Positions 8,557 through 18,481 of a stretch of DNA of 64,000 bases are shown here, piece by piece. The stretch spans positions 1-64,000 of the forward strand of contig NZ_JAQYWD010000024.1 of NCBI RefSeq assembly GCF_030145145.1. Reading direction: 5' to 3'. The translations under genes were made by a program, and so were the position numbers. The stretch's first letter is position 1, and every line of letters begins with the position of its first letter. Below the pieces are notes generated by a model, which worked only from the letters and a program-made list of their open reading frames with translations, made no database searches and was not told the DNA's origin. The stretch comes from Desulfobacula sp. Its GTDB lineage: Bacteria; Desulfobacterota; Desulfobacteria; Desulfobacterales; Desulfobacteraceae.

Positions 8557-11500
8557 TCATCGTTTCAATGCGTCTTGTATGGTCTTAACCACAGGAATAC
8601 TATCCAGGGTTTCAATATGGTTCCGAACAAGGTGGTCCGGGTCATAAAGCCGATCAAACTCTTTTTTGATAACGATCAATTTTTCATTATCCGTCATACT
8701 GTTTGATATGGGTGATAGGGTGCCAAGGTGTGTATTAATCTCTTTTTTTGCTTTTTTCACGTCATCCTGAAAATAGAGTTCATACACCAGACCATCAATA
8801 ATTTGTTCAAAATATGCTGCTTCAAGTTTCTTTTCGTTTTTAATGAGAAAGGGTATAAAATCAACCAGTATTTCAAGCGGCAACCGGTCATCAGAATCAA
8901 TTTGAGGCACTGGAAGTTTTTCAACAAACATGGGTTTATACTCAAAATACCCTCCATTTCGGGTGACTCCAAGTGAACGAATATAATAATCACTAACTTT
9001 TGAATTTAATATTGCCAGCAAGTATTTTGGTTGATCACTTGTAATCATATTACTTGGTGCATTGATAAAGACATCAGGGTCTGCCAAGGCAAATTGGGCA
9101 GATAATGCCAGATTTCCCCAAACAATTTTTTGTTTTTCAAATTCCCGATAATATGATGCCGCACAACGTTGCAGCGCATACCACTCATACCGAATTCCTG
9201 TTTCTGATTTATTTCTGCTGGAAAGTTTTGTCTTATGTTTTTCAAGGTATTGGTAAAGATAATGATATCTCTTTTTAAACTCTTCTTCTGCCAGGTTTGA
9301 AGCTCCGCTGACCGATGCATCTTCATGAAGCGGGAAATGCCAGGGGATAAACAACAGCCATGTCTTTTTAAAATTCACTTGGTAGCGTTTGATATCTCTA
9401 CCACTGAGGACTGGCTTAAGTACTTTTGAATTTTTTTGATCCTGAGATTCTAATTTAAGTTTTGTTTTTTTATCTATAATGAAAGCCTCATTATAGCCAG
9501 TAACTATACCCCTAAAAAGAGAAGCGTCCCACTTTTCAAGCGGGACACCAATTTTTTCAATCTGTTTTTTTACAGCAAAATCATCTTTTTCAACAATGAT
9601 CCAGGAGTTACTGTTTAAATCATTCAAAATAATTTGACAGTCTTCTACCATTTTTTCAAAATTGGTGTGTTGGGTAATTGCCTTATCTGCCTTGCAAGCC
9701 AATGTGGATTTTCTGTTTTTTGCTTTTTCAAAAAGCAAAATGTTTGTATCCACTGTTGCAGTTTCAAATACATGGAAACTTGAAAAATCGATCAGCACCA
9801 GAGGATTTGTTTTTATGTTGAAAAATGACCTCAATTTTTTGCCATAATTGGCCCGCATCCATTTGTTTGAGGTTATAAAACATAATCCTCCGCCGTTTTT
9901 TAGCAAGCGATATCCTTTTTCATAGAACAGACAATAGATATCTCCGGTTTTGGCAAAAGTTTCAAATTGTTGCTTTTCCAGATCCTTCTGGATTTGCTGA
10001 CCACTGAAATTCTGGATCTGGACATAAGGGGGGTTGCCGATGATGATGTCAAAACCATCATTTTGATCCCAGACTTCAGAGAAAAATAGTTTAAAGTCAA
10101 AATCGACTTTATAGCCTGATGCGGATTTTGAATTAAACCCTGCCATAGATTCTGAATCTTTTAAATAACCATGAAGCTTTTGATTAATTTTTTCTTTTAG
10201 CTTGGCCCTTTCTTTTTGGTCTTTACACTGATAAACTTCTTCTTTTAATTTTTCAATCTGGGAAAGCCAAGCAGGGCGGTATCGATCATTAAGCCCTATA
10301 AGGGAATTACCCTGGACGATTTTATAATCCAGGTTGGGCAGCGCTTTGATGGAGTTGTAATCCTCTTCATCCACCACTAAAGAAAGCCACAATCGCAGCC
10401 GTGCAATATCAATAGCACTGGCATCATAATCCACCCCATATATGCTTTCATGGATGGCATGCCGTTTATAGTCATATGCTGTTTGATTGTTTTTGGTATA
10501 GGGTGCCAAAACCTGCCGAGTATTGACGATTTCATGGAGCATGCCCACGGGGAATGCTCCTGAACCGATGGCAGGATCGCATATTTTAATATCCGCCAGC
10601 AGGGTATCTATCTTTTTGGCGTACTTTTGAACACTAACCGGCATTTTAAAATGATGCGCCGATGTCTCTTTTCCCTTTTCAATAACCAGACTATCATTTT
10701 CAAGATAAAGATGACCTTTTCGGATAAGGGATTCAATATCTTTTTTGGGTACGCTGATCTTGTCTTGTTCTGGCTTGGGAAAAAGGGACTGCTGGCTTTC
10801 ATTGGCAAACAGAGAATCTTTGGGCTCTTCAAATACAGTCGTTGATGTGGTCAATTTCCCATAATCATTCAAAGCATTGTCCAGAAAATGAATCAGACTT
10901 TCCTGGCACATATAATGGACGATTTCCCTTGGAGTATAAAAGGCACCTTTGCTTTTTCGCTCCGTAACATCGAGCATATTTTCAAAGACTTTTCCCAACA
11001 TCTCCGGGTCAACCGCTACTTCTTTCTCAAGGGGTTCGTCTTCTTTTATCGTAAAATTATATCGGTCAAACACATCCAGAATGCCGGTGCCAAGATCCCC
11101 AAATTTATTTTTTTCATCGTTGGTAAAAATTGTATTGGGGATATGGATGTCCGTGGTCTCCCAGTCGTAATCCGGTTCGAACAAACCGCCGTTTAAAAAA
11201 GGGATCTTGCAGCCAAGGCGTGGATAATATCCTTTGTTCTTCTGGTCTATTCGCTCCTTGGCCAGGGCTTCGTAGAAAAGATATTGAAGGCTGTCAGTAT
11301 AAAAGCTGCAGTCCTTTTCAAGCGTGGTATTTAGTTGGTGTCGTAGAAACTTTTTATCTCCATTTCCCCAGGAGGCAGACTCGGGGACCCCAAGCCAACC
11401 TTTTTTCTGAAGGAAATATAAAAAAACGATCTGTCCCAAAAGTTTTTTTGAAAACCTGTAAACATTATTTGGAAAGTGCTGTTCGTCTTTTTTAAAATGC

Positions 11501-12150
11501 GGCTCACCTACTAAGTGATCCGTTAAAAGGAGAAACAAATCTTTATATTGGTTAAAAAAATCTTTGGTGACTTTTTCAATGCTAAAGGCATTTTCAATAT
11601 CTTCAATGGTGGGCCTGGCGTAGTCCATGACCAGGACGTCCAGGAGCTGGGACTGGGCGGTATGACTGTTTTCATGTTCTCCCACTAGAAAAGAATATCG
11701 TTTGGCAGGTGTCAGCTCTTTTTTAGTTTTTACTTTTCCTATTTCATCCTGATAAGCCACAGGTTCAGTTTTAATAAAGGAAAACCGCCAGTCGGATCCC
11801 ATGTCCTCTTTGGCATAAAAAGCAATCAGGGAATATTCTTTTTCAAATGCTCGCAACCGGTTGACTGCAAAATTTCGAAGTGCTGTCCTTGCTCTGTCCA
11901 GTTTGGCAAGGCTTTTGACCTCAACTACTAAAAGATCCATTTCAAGATGATTCGGATCGACATATTTCCCCACTCGCCAGTATTGAGTGATATGCTCTTT
12001 AAAGGCATGGGGAATTAAATTGCCGCTGTAATGCCGTCCCCTGGGTTCATACTCGTTTAATAGATTGCCAAGAAAATGTTCATAGGTTTCCCTGTCAAAA
12101 GCTTTTCCAAAAATCGATTCAATGTGTTTTGCGGCCTGAGTTTTATCCAT
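8557..12150 (-). CDS. type IIG-like restriction-modification protein (Eco57I class)
   Basis: 1197 residues. The N-terminal region carries a PD-(D/E)XK-like pattern (Asp72, Glu77, Lys79 in MDLLVVEVKS), suggesting a nuclease fused to the methylase. The amino-methyltransferase core has FYTPREIVHYM, the SAM-binding motif DPAIGSGAFPVGML and the catalytic NPPYVQIQ, all typical of N6-adenine methylases of the gamma class. The last 350 residues should hold the target recognition domain. Such fusions both methylate and cut, but here the neighbouring helicase and ATPase suggest a larger system. No PglZ, BrxC or DrmB homologue is present, so it is neither a complete BREX nor a DISARM locus. Confidence 0.87.
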   Translation of the reverse strand: MDKTQAAKHIESIFGKAFDRETYEHFLGNLLNEYEPRGRHYSGNLIPHAFKEHITQYWRVGKYVDPNHLEMDLLVVEVKSLAKLDRARTALRNFAVNRLRAFEKEYSLIAFYAKEDMGSDWRFSFIKTEPVAYQDEIGKVKTKKELTPAKRYSFLVGEHENSHTAQSQLLDVLVMDYARPTIEDIENAFSIEKVTKDFFNQYKDLFLLLTDHLVGEPHFKKDEQHFPNNVYRFSKKLLGQIVFLYFLQKKGWLGVPESASWGNGDKKFLRHQLNTTLEKDCSFYTDSLQYLFYEALAKERIDQKNKGYYPRLGCKIPFLNGGLFEPDYDWETTDIHIPNTIFTNDEKNKFGDLGTGILDVFDRYNFTIKEDEPLEKEVAVDPEMLGKVFENMLDVTERKSKGAFYTPREIVHYMCQESLIHFLDNALNDYGKLTTSTTVFEEPKDSLFANESQQSLFPKPEQDKISVPKKDIESLIRKGHLYLENDSLVIEKGKETSAHHFKMPVSVQKYAKKIDTLLADIKICDPAIGSGAFPVGMLHEIVNTRQVLAPYTKNNQTAYDYKRHAIHESIYGVDYDASAIDIARLRLWLSLVVDEEDYNSIKALPNLDYKIVQGNSLIGLNDRYRPAWLSQIEKLKEEVYQCKDQKERAKLKEKINQKLHGYLKDSESMAGFNSKSASGYKVDFDFKLFFSEVWDQNDGFDIIIGNPPYVQIQNFSGQQIQKDLEKQQFETFAKTGDIYCLFYEKGYRLLKNGGGLCFITSNKWMRANYGKKLRSFFNIKTNPLVLIDFSSFHVFETATVDTNILLFEKAKNRKSTLACKADKAITQHTNFEKMVEDCQIILNDLNSNSWIIVEKDDFAVKKQIEKIGVPLEKWDASLFRGIVTGYNEAFIIDKKTKLKLESQDQKNSKVLKPVLSGRDIKRYQVNFKKTWLLFIPWHFPLHEDASVSGASNLAEEEFKKRYHYLYQYLEKHKTKLSSRNKSETGIRYEWYALQRCAASYYREFEKQKIVWGNLALSAQFALADPDVFINAPSNMITSDQPKYLLAILNSKVSDYYIRSLGVTRNGGYFEYKPMFVEKLPVPQIDSDDRLPLEILVDFIPFLIKNEKKLEAAYFEQIIDGLVYELYFQDDVKKAKKEINTHLGTLSPISNSMTDNEKLIVIKKEFDRLYDPDHLVRNHIETLDSIPVVKTIQDALKR

Positions 12151-12192
12151 GGGTGTCAGCTTAATTTGTCGTATTAAATATGTTTATGTACC

Positions 12193-15100
12193 TTATTGAT
12201 TTCCTGCTTTTACCTGATAGGCAGAAAGAATGATCTCCTTTTTGTACTGATGCGGCTGCTGTGATATTGATGACTCCGAATCGACCACACGAATATGCTT
12301 GCGTAGAATTTTCAGCATAACCAATGGATCAAGTGTCTTTTCAAACGCTCGCTTAATGGTCATTGCAGTTTTCTTTGCTAGCGTTCCCTGCCGTATCATT
12401 CGCTTTATTCCTTCAAGAAATTCTTCATCCGAGTCTGTAAATTTTTTACATTGCTTAAAATTTCTTTCCCTCAACCGTGTTTCAATATAATCAACATTAC
12501 TTCTTCCCCCTTTTTTTTGCAGGTCTGGTTCGATTTCCTGGAGGGTGTCTTGTTCAAAACACAATTTGTTGATTTCAAGAAGCTTATAATAGTCTTCCGG
12601 GATTGATTGTCGCTTGGTATCAGGCGAGCACTCGGCTATCCCTGCTGCATCGAAAAAAGTGATTTCTCTGGATCTTTTCCCGGTATTCAAATAAAATTTT
12701 TTTAACTTTCCCAGCCGGAAAAAGGTAATCAACTGGTTGGCGGAAAGGTTTTCTCCTATAGCGCCTGATCTTGCCTTTTTGGGCAGCTTTTTAACTCTTT
12801 CAAACAGAGCAGGGTCCTTGTCTCTTAGTTCCCGCATCATTTTTAGGTATTTAAGCTCTGAATCAACAGGTTCCATTTCACCGGTATAGGTGTTTTTACG
12901 GGTTAATGAATCAAACAGTTCCTGACTTCCAATCTCTTCACCATCAGATAGGTATCTTGCATCCTCTCCCAGAATATGGTGAAACATTTGTATTTTATTC
13001 GTGATGTTGGCCTCAAGCCCTAAATGGGCATCAGATTGTGTGGTTGGGAAGAAATTAAAAATAAAAATTTTTGAATGTAATGACCCCAGACGATTTACCC
13101 GGCCTGAACGCTGCAAGACCCTTGTGGGGTTCCAAGGCAGATCATAATTGATCAGAATGTTACTGCGATGAAGGTTTATCCCTTCTGAAAGTACATCTGT
13201 TGTAATCAGGATCTGAATATTATTCTGACTGTTTTTTTGATTTGGGTCATAGTTAGCTTTGATGATGTCTTTAGCAATAGCAGGAGAAAGGAAGGAATTG
13301 TCATCTTGAAAATAACCACCCTTGCTACTAAATGATAACACTTTGTTCAGAAATATTTGGCTAAGTTTTTCATGTAAATAATCCGCTGTCTCTCTTGATT
13401 CTGTGAAGAGGATCAACTTTTTCTTTTTTAATATTTTATCATTTTCCAATGAATGAATAAGACTTTGAATTTTGGGATCATGTTCTACAGGTCCCCATAA
13501 TTCCAACAGCCTATTCAAAAGCATCAGGTCGTGTTGCAGGTCCTTATAAAATATTGGGTTGAAGTCTTCTGCCAGATACTTTAAAACTTTTTCCTGCTCA
13601 ATAAAGTTATTCAATTTTTCAAGGTCATCATTATCCAATAGGTCATATACATCCACTTTTTTGCTGATATATACGGTACCCTTTTCAAACATTTCAATGA
13701 ATTTTTTATAGGAATCAGTAAATCGGCCTAACGTTTTTTTAAAGGCATAAAAACTACTTTCAAGCCGCTTGATAAGGATGCCCTTCATAAAACCGCCAAC
13801 ATTCTTTTGCTGCTGTTTTTCAAATTCACTGAGACGTTTTTTCCCTTCATAATACAAAAGTGGTGTGTATCGGGAATAACGAAACAATGCTAAAAGAGTT
13901 ATTGTTTCATTGAATATGAATTCCAGCTGTCCTTCAAATTCATAGATTATTTTTACTGGGTCTTGCATTTCAGGGAACTTGAGTCCTTGATTTTCGACAT
14001 CCTCATTAAAAAAAGTGGTGACATCACTTCGCGTGCGTCTGACCATCACATGCTTTAAAATTTTTCCCCGTATTTCTTCTGACACTTCTAAAATGGTCTG
14101 CTGATATTCAGAATCTTTTTTATCAATATGCTTAAAACGCTTACGTAGACTGTTGAAATATTTTTCAAGATTTCGAATGCCGGGTATTGTGCTTCTTTTT
14201 GGAGATTGAAAAAGCTTGAGCTGAGCAAAAATATCATCAATGGTATTGTTCATTGGAGTGGCTGTCACCAGAATCACTTTTTTACCCCGGCAGATATCCA
14301 ATAGGTCCGCATAGGATTGCGTAGCCTCATTTCTAAATCGATGAGCCTCATCAACTACAATATAATTAAAGCGATCTAAACCGAATTGAATAATTCGGTC
14401 CAGTTTGCCCAAAGATTCCACTTTTGCAGGTACCCGAAAATCGTGTAGACTTTCTTCCCAGTAACTTTTAATCATAGGAGGACAGATAACTAAAATACGC
14501 CCTTTTAATTGCTGAAGCAATTGCGCCGCAATAAACGTTTTACCCAATCCGACGACATCGGAGAGAAAAACCCCGTTATATTCTTCCAGTTTTTTTAAAG
14601 CTTGAACAACTGCCTGCTGTTGATATTGCAAATTCATAAAACCGTCAGGAAGAAAAGTATCTATTTCATCGGTAAGATTAATATCCTCCTGCATATATTC
14701 ATATATTAATTTTAAATAAAGTTCATAAGGGGTGATTTGATTATTCAACCATGTTTTGTTTTGAACGGTGTCAACAAATTCCTCGGAAATATCAACAGAC
14801 TGACTCCAAAGGGTCTCGAACTGGTCCAAAGCAAATTCAACATCCCTTCTTTGGCGCAATTCCACGTTAAATTCTCGATTGGCCACAAGTCCGGAATAAG
14901 AAAAATTACTGGAACCGGTAATCACAAAACCATAATCTCTGTCATCAGGTTCAAAACGACCGATATATACTTTTGCATGAATGTTTTTTGAAGGATATGC
15001 GCGGATTTCGAGTTTTTTCCCGTTCCCACCATTTTGAATATCTAATTCTTTATTTTTACAGTCAGATTTTAAAAATTCAATAAATTTTCTAAGCCCCATC

Positions 15101-15435
15101 TCCAATTTTTCATCCTGATCAGTTGTATTTTCAACCTCATTTATTAGATCATTTTGAAACTGTTTTTTAACCTTATAATGGGAATTAAAATCAAGAACGG
15201 ACTGATTTTGATAGGTCTGAATTGTTTGATAAGCGTTGGAATCCAATCCAAGACCGACTAAAATTCTTGTCTTATCAATGTTTTCTATGGATTCATATAA
15301 TTGATAAAAACCGCTTGATCTAAAATAGCCAACGAGAACATCAAATAATTGAGTATCATCTAAAGTAGCTTTGAAACGATCAAGTAAAGTTTGACCATTA
15401 TCATTAGTAAAAAATGTCAGATCAGAAGAATTCAA
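12193..15435 (-). CDS. PLD-nuclease / SNF2-type helicase fusion
   Basis: 1080 residues. Residues about 20-185 form a phospholipase-D-like nuclease domain with one HKD half-site (HAK at 153-155 and GSSNFS at 174-179). A superfamily 2 helicase follows: GLGKT at 296-300, VVDEAHRFRN at 361-370, TATPMNN, and the C-terminal helicase motif SGRVNRLGS. The last 250 residues are unassigned. The start codon is TTG, behind GAGGACAA. First gene of a row with the type IIG-like protein and the ATPase, separated by only 42 bases from the former. The combination suggests ATP-driven tracking along DNA coupled to cutting. Confidence 0.88.
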   Translation of the reverse strand: MNSSDLTFFTNDNGQTLLDRFKATLDDTQLFDVLVGYFRSSGFYQLYESIENIDKTRILVGLGLDSNAYQTIQTYQNQSVLDFNSHYKVKKQFQNDLINEVENTTDQDEKLEMGLRKFIEFLKSDCKNKELDIQNGGNGKKLEIRAYPSKNIHAKVYIGRFEPDDRDYGFVITGSSNFSYSGLVANREFNVELRQRRDVEFALDQFETLWSQSVDISEEFVDTVQNKTWLNNQITPYELYLKLIYEYMQEDINLTDEIDTFLPDGFMNLQYQQQAVVQALKKLEEYNGVFLSDVVGLGKTFIAAQLLQQLKGRILVICPPMIKSYWEESLHDFRVPAKVESLGKLDRIIQFGLDRFNYIVVDEAHRFRNEATQSYADLLDICRGKKVILVTATPMNNTIDDIFAQLKLFQSPKRSTIPGIRNLEKYFNSLRKRFKHIDKKDSEYQQTILEVSEEIRGKILKHVMVRRTRSDVTTFFNEDVENQGLKFPEMQDPVKIIYEFEGQLEFIFNETITLLALFRYSRYTPLLYYEGKKRLSEFEKQQQKNVGGFMKGILIKRLESSFYAFKKTLGRFTDSYKKFIEMFEKGTVYISKKVDVYDLLDNDDLEKLNNFIEQEKVLKYLAEDFNPIFYKDLQHDLMLLNRLLELWGPVEHDPKIQSLIHSLENDKILKKKKLILFTESRETADYLHEKLSQIFLNKVLSFSSKGGYFQDDNSFLSPAIAKDIIKANYDPNQKNSQNNIQILITTDVLSEGINLHRSNILINYDLPWNPTRVLQRSGRVNRLGSLHSKIFIFNFFPTTQSDAHLGLEANITNKIQMFHHILGEDARYLSDGEEIGSQELFDSLTRKNTYTGEMEPVDSELKYLKMMRELRDKDPALFERVKKLPKKARSGAIGENLSANQLITFFRLGKLKKFYLNTGKRSREITFFDAAGIAECSPDTKRQSIPEDYYKLLEINKLCFEQDTLQEIEPDLQKKGGRSNVDYIETRLRERNFKQCKKFTDSDEEFLEGIKRMIRQGTLAKKTAMTIKRAFEKTLDPLVMLKILRKHIRVVDSESSISQQPHQYKKEIILSAYQVKAGNQ

Positions 15436-15786
15436 TTGTTGTCCTCATCAACTTTATAAAAAGGCGCCCCACTGCTTTGAATGCTTATACTGTATTACAA
15501 TTATTTTCAAGAGAGTTGAATAGATCATTTGTGTTTTGAACAAATACAATATCGGATTGTTTTTGTTTTAAACTTAAGTTTACTGGCATGGTTATAGCTT
15601 CAATTTTTAAATGGAAAACTGTTTTGATCTGCATGAAAATTTTAAAAATTTATTATTGTGGACTTTGTCTAAGATTTTTATTCCAAAAACTATAAGTAAA
15701 ACTCCAGACTATTATTAAGAGTCCACAGTCTTCAGATAATTTAAATCAACTCAAAAACAGGGTCGTAACGATACAGGCACAGAGCA
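15436..15786. other. intergenic region upstream of the defence genes
   Basis: 350 bases without coding capacity, AT-rich. It should contain the minus-strand promoter of the PLD-helicase operon, but I cannot choose a clear -35/-10 pair. Confidence 0.4.
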
Positions 15787-16161
15787 TCATACCCCCAACA
15801 TCCGTCCCAACTCAGCAATACCTATCCCCTCCAAATGTTGAATTCGATTCCTGATTCTCATCCAGGTCTTATAGTGCATTCCCTTTGGCTTGAACAATGG
15901 CAAGGGGTTTAAGCACCCTTGCTTTGCCCCTATTCGTTTGCGCAGCTTGTCAGTCTTACTGAAACGTCTTTCCCTGGGTGTTTCATTGCAGGTTTCATAT
16001 GTCAGGTCACAACATAACCGGCAGGCAAAATATTTTCCGCCACTGTAAATAACAGCGCACCGCCTTCCACAGTATGGACACCGGAACCAAATCCGTTCAC
16101 CGCCATAATTACATTGGGTCCACCGTGGAGTAAGGGATAAAGCTGTTTTCTGTCTTAAAAT
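15787..16161 (-). pseudogene. 5'-truncated zinc-ribbon protein of mobile elements
   Basis: A reading frame with no usable start encodes LTPRWTQCNYGGERIWFRCP, then CGRRCAVIY and FACRLCCDLTYET, followed by a basic C-terminus. The pairs CPYCG and CRLCC would form a zinc ribbon. This pattern is typical of a common uncharacterised protein of genomic islands. The frame opens directly after a TAA, so the N-terminal half is missing. Read as the remnant of an older mobile element. Confidence 0.7.
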
Positions 16162-16372
16162 TTATAGAAATGTCAAAATTTTTTCGCAAACTCAGGGTAA
16201 ACACCTATGAAATATTTTTCTTAGAAATATTCGAAGTGTTACTATAATTTCATAATTTAGAACCTTAATGTAATAGTTACATCAATCTAAATTTTAACAA
16301 AAAATTTATTATTTTTTGCAAAACCTTTAATAGCAATATACCCAGAAATATATTACTTAAATATCTAAAAAT

Positions 16373-16386
16373 GGAATAAATATTGC
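16373..16386 (+). promoter_or_regulatory. sigma-54-type promoter, second copy
   Basis: TGG at 16372-16374 and TTGC at 16383-16386 give the GG-N10-GC spacing. The 14 bases are identical to those ahead of the riboswitch at 905-982. It precedes a truncated riboswitch, so it is probably the relic of a duplicated control region. Confidence 0.55.
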
Positions 16387-16410
16387 ATATAGACTAATGA
16401 AAGATACTAT

Positions 16411-16456
16411 AACCAAACCTGTTGAGAAGCTGGGACGGAAAGCCACGGGTTAAGAC
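16411..16456 (+). ncRNA. truncated c-di-GMP-I riboswitch
   Basis: Contains the 5' part of a GEMM-I aptamer: CAAACC, a P2 stem, GGGACGGAAAGCC and GGGTTAAG. The 3' half with the GGTAGCC-like block is missing; the sequence turns into unrelated AT-rich DNA at about 16457. Very close in sequence to the riboswitch at 905-982. Unlikely to bind c-di-GMP normally. Confidence 0.65.
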
Positions 16457-16656
16457 AAAAATCCATTTTGGATGCATTTATACATATCAAAACAACACAA
16501 ATATTCGTAATTATTGACTTTTTATAATATTGGTATTAACATATATGATAATAGTTGTTTTTCTTTAAAACGCCACTACTTGTAATTGATTAAGAATGAG
16601 GGCAATCTTAATTTTAATAAAAAGGCAATCAAAAAGAATTTTGCATCATTTTTTTG

Positions 16657-16685
16657 TTGACAGGAGATATACTATTTCATATTGA
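16657..16685 (+). promoter_or_regulatory. sigma-70-type promoter of the 64-aa ORF
   Basis: TTGACA at 16657-16662, a 17-base spacer and TATTGA at 16680-16685, about 40 bases before the GTG start at 16729. Confidence 0.5.
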
Positions 16686-16728
16686 ATGTTAAAATATCAA
16701 ACAATAACAATAAATAAGGAAGGGAATA

Positions 16729-16923
16729 GTGGTTAACTCAATCGTTGATAAAGTTATGGGTTTTTCCAAGCCACCCAAAAGGCTTAAAGAATTTCTTCAG
16801 AGAAAGAAGACGCTGGTTCACGGAAGTGGACCTGTCAATCGCTCTGAACTGAGAAATATTATGAAAAAAATTGAATCAGGTCAGATTAAAACTCACCCAC
16901 TGAAGGTTCACAAATGTCGATAA
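16729..16923 (+). CDS. small basic protein of unknown function
   Basis: 64 residues, rich in Lys and Arg, with no membrane segment and no motif I recognise. A start with GTG is supported by AAGGAAGGG seven bases upstream, and a promoter (16657-16685) and a terminator (16946-16985) frame it as a one-gene transcript. It lies just ahead of the membrane protease gene. A regulator, a toxin-antitoxin partner or a nucleic-acid binding peptide are possible, but nothing in the sequence decides between them. Confidence 0.6.
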   Translation: MVNSIVDKVMGFSKPPKRLKEFLQRKKTLVHGSGPVNRSELRNIMKKIESGQIKTHPLKVHKCR

Positions 16924-16945
16924 TAGTGGATCTTCTCAATAAATT

Positions 16946-16985
16946 AGGTCTTTTGTGGAAGTCAATTCTATAAAAGACCTTTTTT
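16946..16985 (+). terminator. Rho-independent terminator
   Basis: AGGTCTTTT (16946-16954) pairs with AAAAGACCT (16972-16980), followed by five T residues. Twenty-two bases past the 64-aa ORF. Confidence 0.85.
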
Positions 16986-17050
16986 ATTGTCTCATAACAA
17001 AGAATCGTTTTAAAATCTGTGTCAACTCCTTCTAAAAAATCGGAAACCAT

Positions 17051-18481
17051 ATGAATCATAGAATTAAAGAGTATTTTTCTAAAATATTAGCTATTATTTT
17101 ATGCCCCTCAAAATGGTACGAGAGCAAATTAAGAAAATTTTTATTAAAGTGGAAAAATTGCTTTTTGAACATAATTCGTATAATTCTTTTAGAACTTGCA
17201 GATAAATATTACAAATGGTGTTATTGTGATGACCCACCAACGCGCAATTTTATTAATGACCGTGTAGATAATACAATAGAATACTTTTTAGACGAAGAAT
17301 CAACAATTACAATTCTTGTAATACTCAATTTCTTATTTCTAATAATCCTATCTGTAGATTTAAATTGCATCAATAATAATTACCTTGAAATAGTTTTGAA
17401 GGTTGCAACCTACACAGGGACATTTGTTTGGTTGTTTTATGATATATCAAGAAAAATATTCAACATATGGACGTACGAATTTCTTGATTATGATCTAAAA
17501 ACAGACCCTGAAGATAAGAAAGAAGCTGTTAGTGACAATGTAAAAGAAATATTAGATACGGAATCTGAAGGGTACCAGGAAAAAAAACACGGATATTTTA
17601 ATCACATTGAAAAGGTAGCTCAAAAAATTCATTCTATTTATAATATTAAAAACAACTCTGATATAAACCTAAATTTTTTTTTAGCTTTCGCAAAAGATTT
17701 AAAATATGAAATAGAGGTCGTGGATGATAAGGATCTTTATAAATGGGAAACAAAATTAAACGGTATTGTACTCGCAGGTACTGACCCAAAAAAAAGAAGA
17801 ATAATAATTTATCAGTATCAAGAAAATGACAAAAAGTCAGCCCTATCCTTACTTCACGAACTTGGACATGTGTTTTTTGGATTTACTAGCATGCCAAAAA
17901 AAATGATAAGTGAGGAAGCGCGAGTTGATAGATTAAATCTATATAGATTATATTTACGCACAGAGAGAGACGCAAATTATTTTGCAGCAGCCATGTTGTG
18001 CTGTGAATATAAATTTATGGAAAAATTAAAAGTAACGAAGTATGATCTAATTGAGATGATGCGAGATAAGGAATACCAAGGTCTCTCGTATGAAACAATT
18101 GCACACAGAACAGCCACTTTATCGGATCTTGGATTTCATGCATTCAAGGTCTATTATAATGGTTCAGGTAACAACGGAGAAATAATCAAACGTTTTTCTG
18201 ATAGTGGTTTGGATTTTAATTATTTTTCAAAAGAACATTTTCTTAATAGTTCTGCAATGAAGTGTTTTGAAGAAGATAAATCATTTCATATTAAAGACGG
18301 TATTTATACGCAAATATCATCTATTAATAATAAAATCGGAACTCCTAATGATTATTTTTGTTTTGCAAGAAAAATAAGAAATCGTCCTGGGGATCGCAGA
18401 AAAATTGCATTTGTAATGGGTTGTCCTTTGGAAAATGCAACAGATTTAATCTACTACAAAATGCACCAAGAAAACCATTAA
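17051..18481 (+). CDS. membrane-anchored ImmA/IrrE-type zinc metallopeptidase
   Basis: 476 residues. Two hydrophobic segments at about 84-103 and 112-131 anchor the protein. A charged linker leads to a cytoplasmic peptidase domain with HELGH at 269-273 and the third zinc ligand Glu305 in ERDANYFAAAML, the arrangement of ImmA/IrrE peptidases. These cleave repressors, for example in mobile elements and stress responses. The C-terminal 130 residues are unassigned. Strong AT bias in base and codon use compared with the plus-strand genes after 31 kb points to acquired DNA. No repressor gene is adjacent except possibly the 64-aa ORF upstream, so the substrate is unknown. Confidence 0.75.
   Translation: MNHRIKEYFSKILAIILCPSKWYESKLRKFLLKWKNCFLNIIRIILLELADKYYKWCYCDDPPTRNFINDRVDNTIEYFLDEESTITILVILNFLFLIILSVDLNCINNNYLEIVLKVATYTGTFVWLFYDISRKIFNIWTYEFLDYDLKTDPEDKKEAVSDNVKEILDTESEGYQEKKHGYFNHIEKVAQKIHSIYNIKNNSDINLNFFLAFAKDLKYEIEVVDDKDLYKWETKLNGIVLAGTDPKKRRIIIYQYQENDKKSALSLLHELGHVFFGFTSMPKKMISEEARVDRLNLYRLYLRTERDANYFAAAMLCCEYKFMEKLKVTKYDLIEMMRDKEYQGLSYETIAHRTATLSDLGFHAFKVYYNGSGNNGEIIKRFSDSGLDFNYFSKEHFLNSSAMKCFEEDKSFHIKDGIYTQISSINNKIGTPNDYFCFARKIRNRPGDRRKIAFVMGCPLENATDLIYYKMHQENH

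Noticed and set aside
7080-15435. Assignment to BREX, DISARM or a type I restriction system
   Set aside because: No PglZ, BrxC, DrmB, HsdS or HsdR homologue; the PLD domain is fused to the helicase and only one methylase gene is present.
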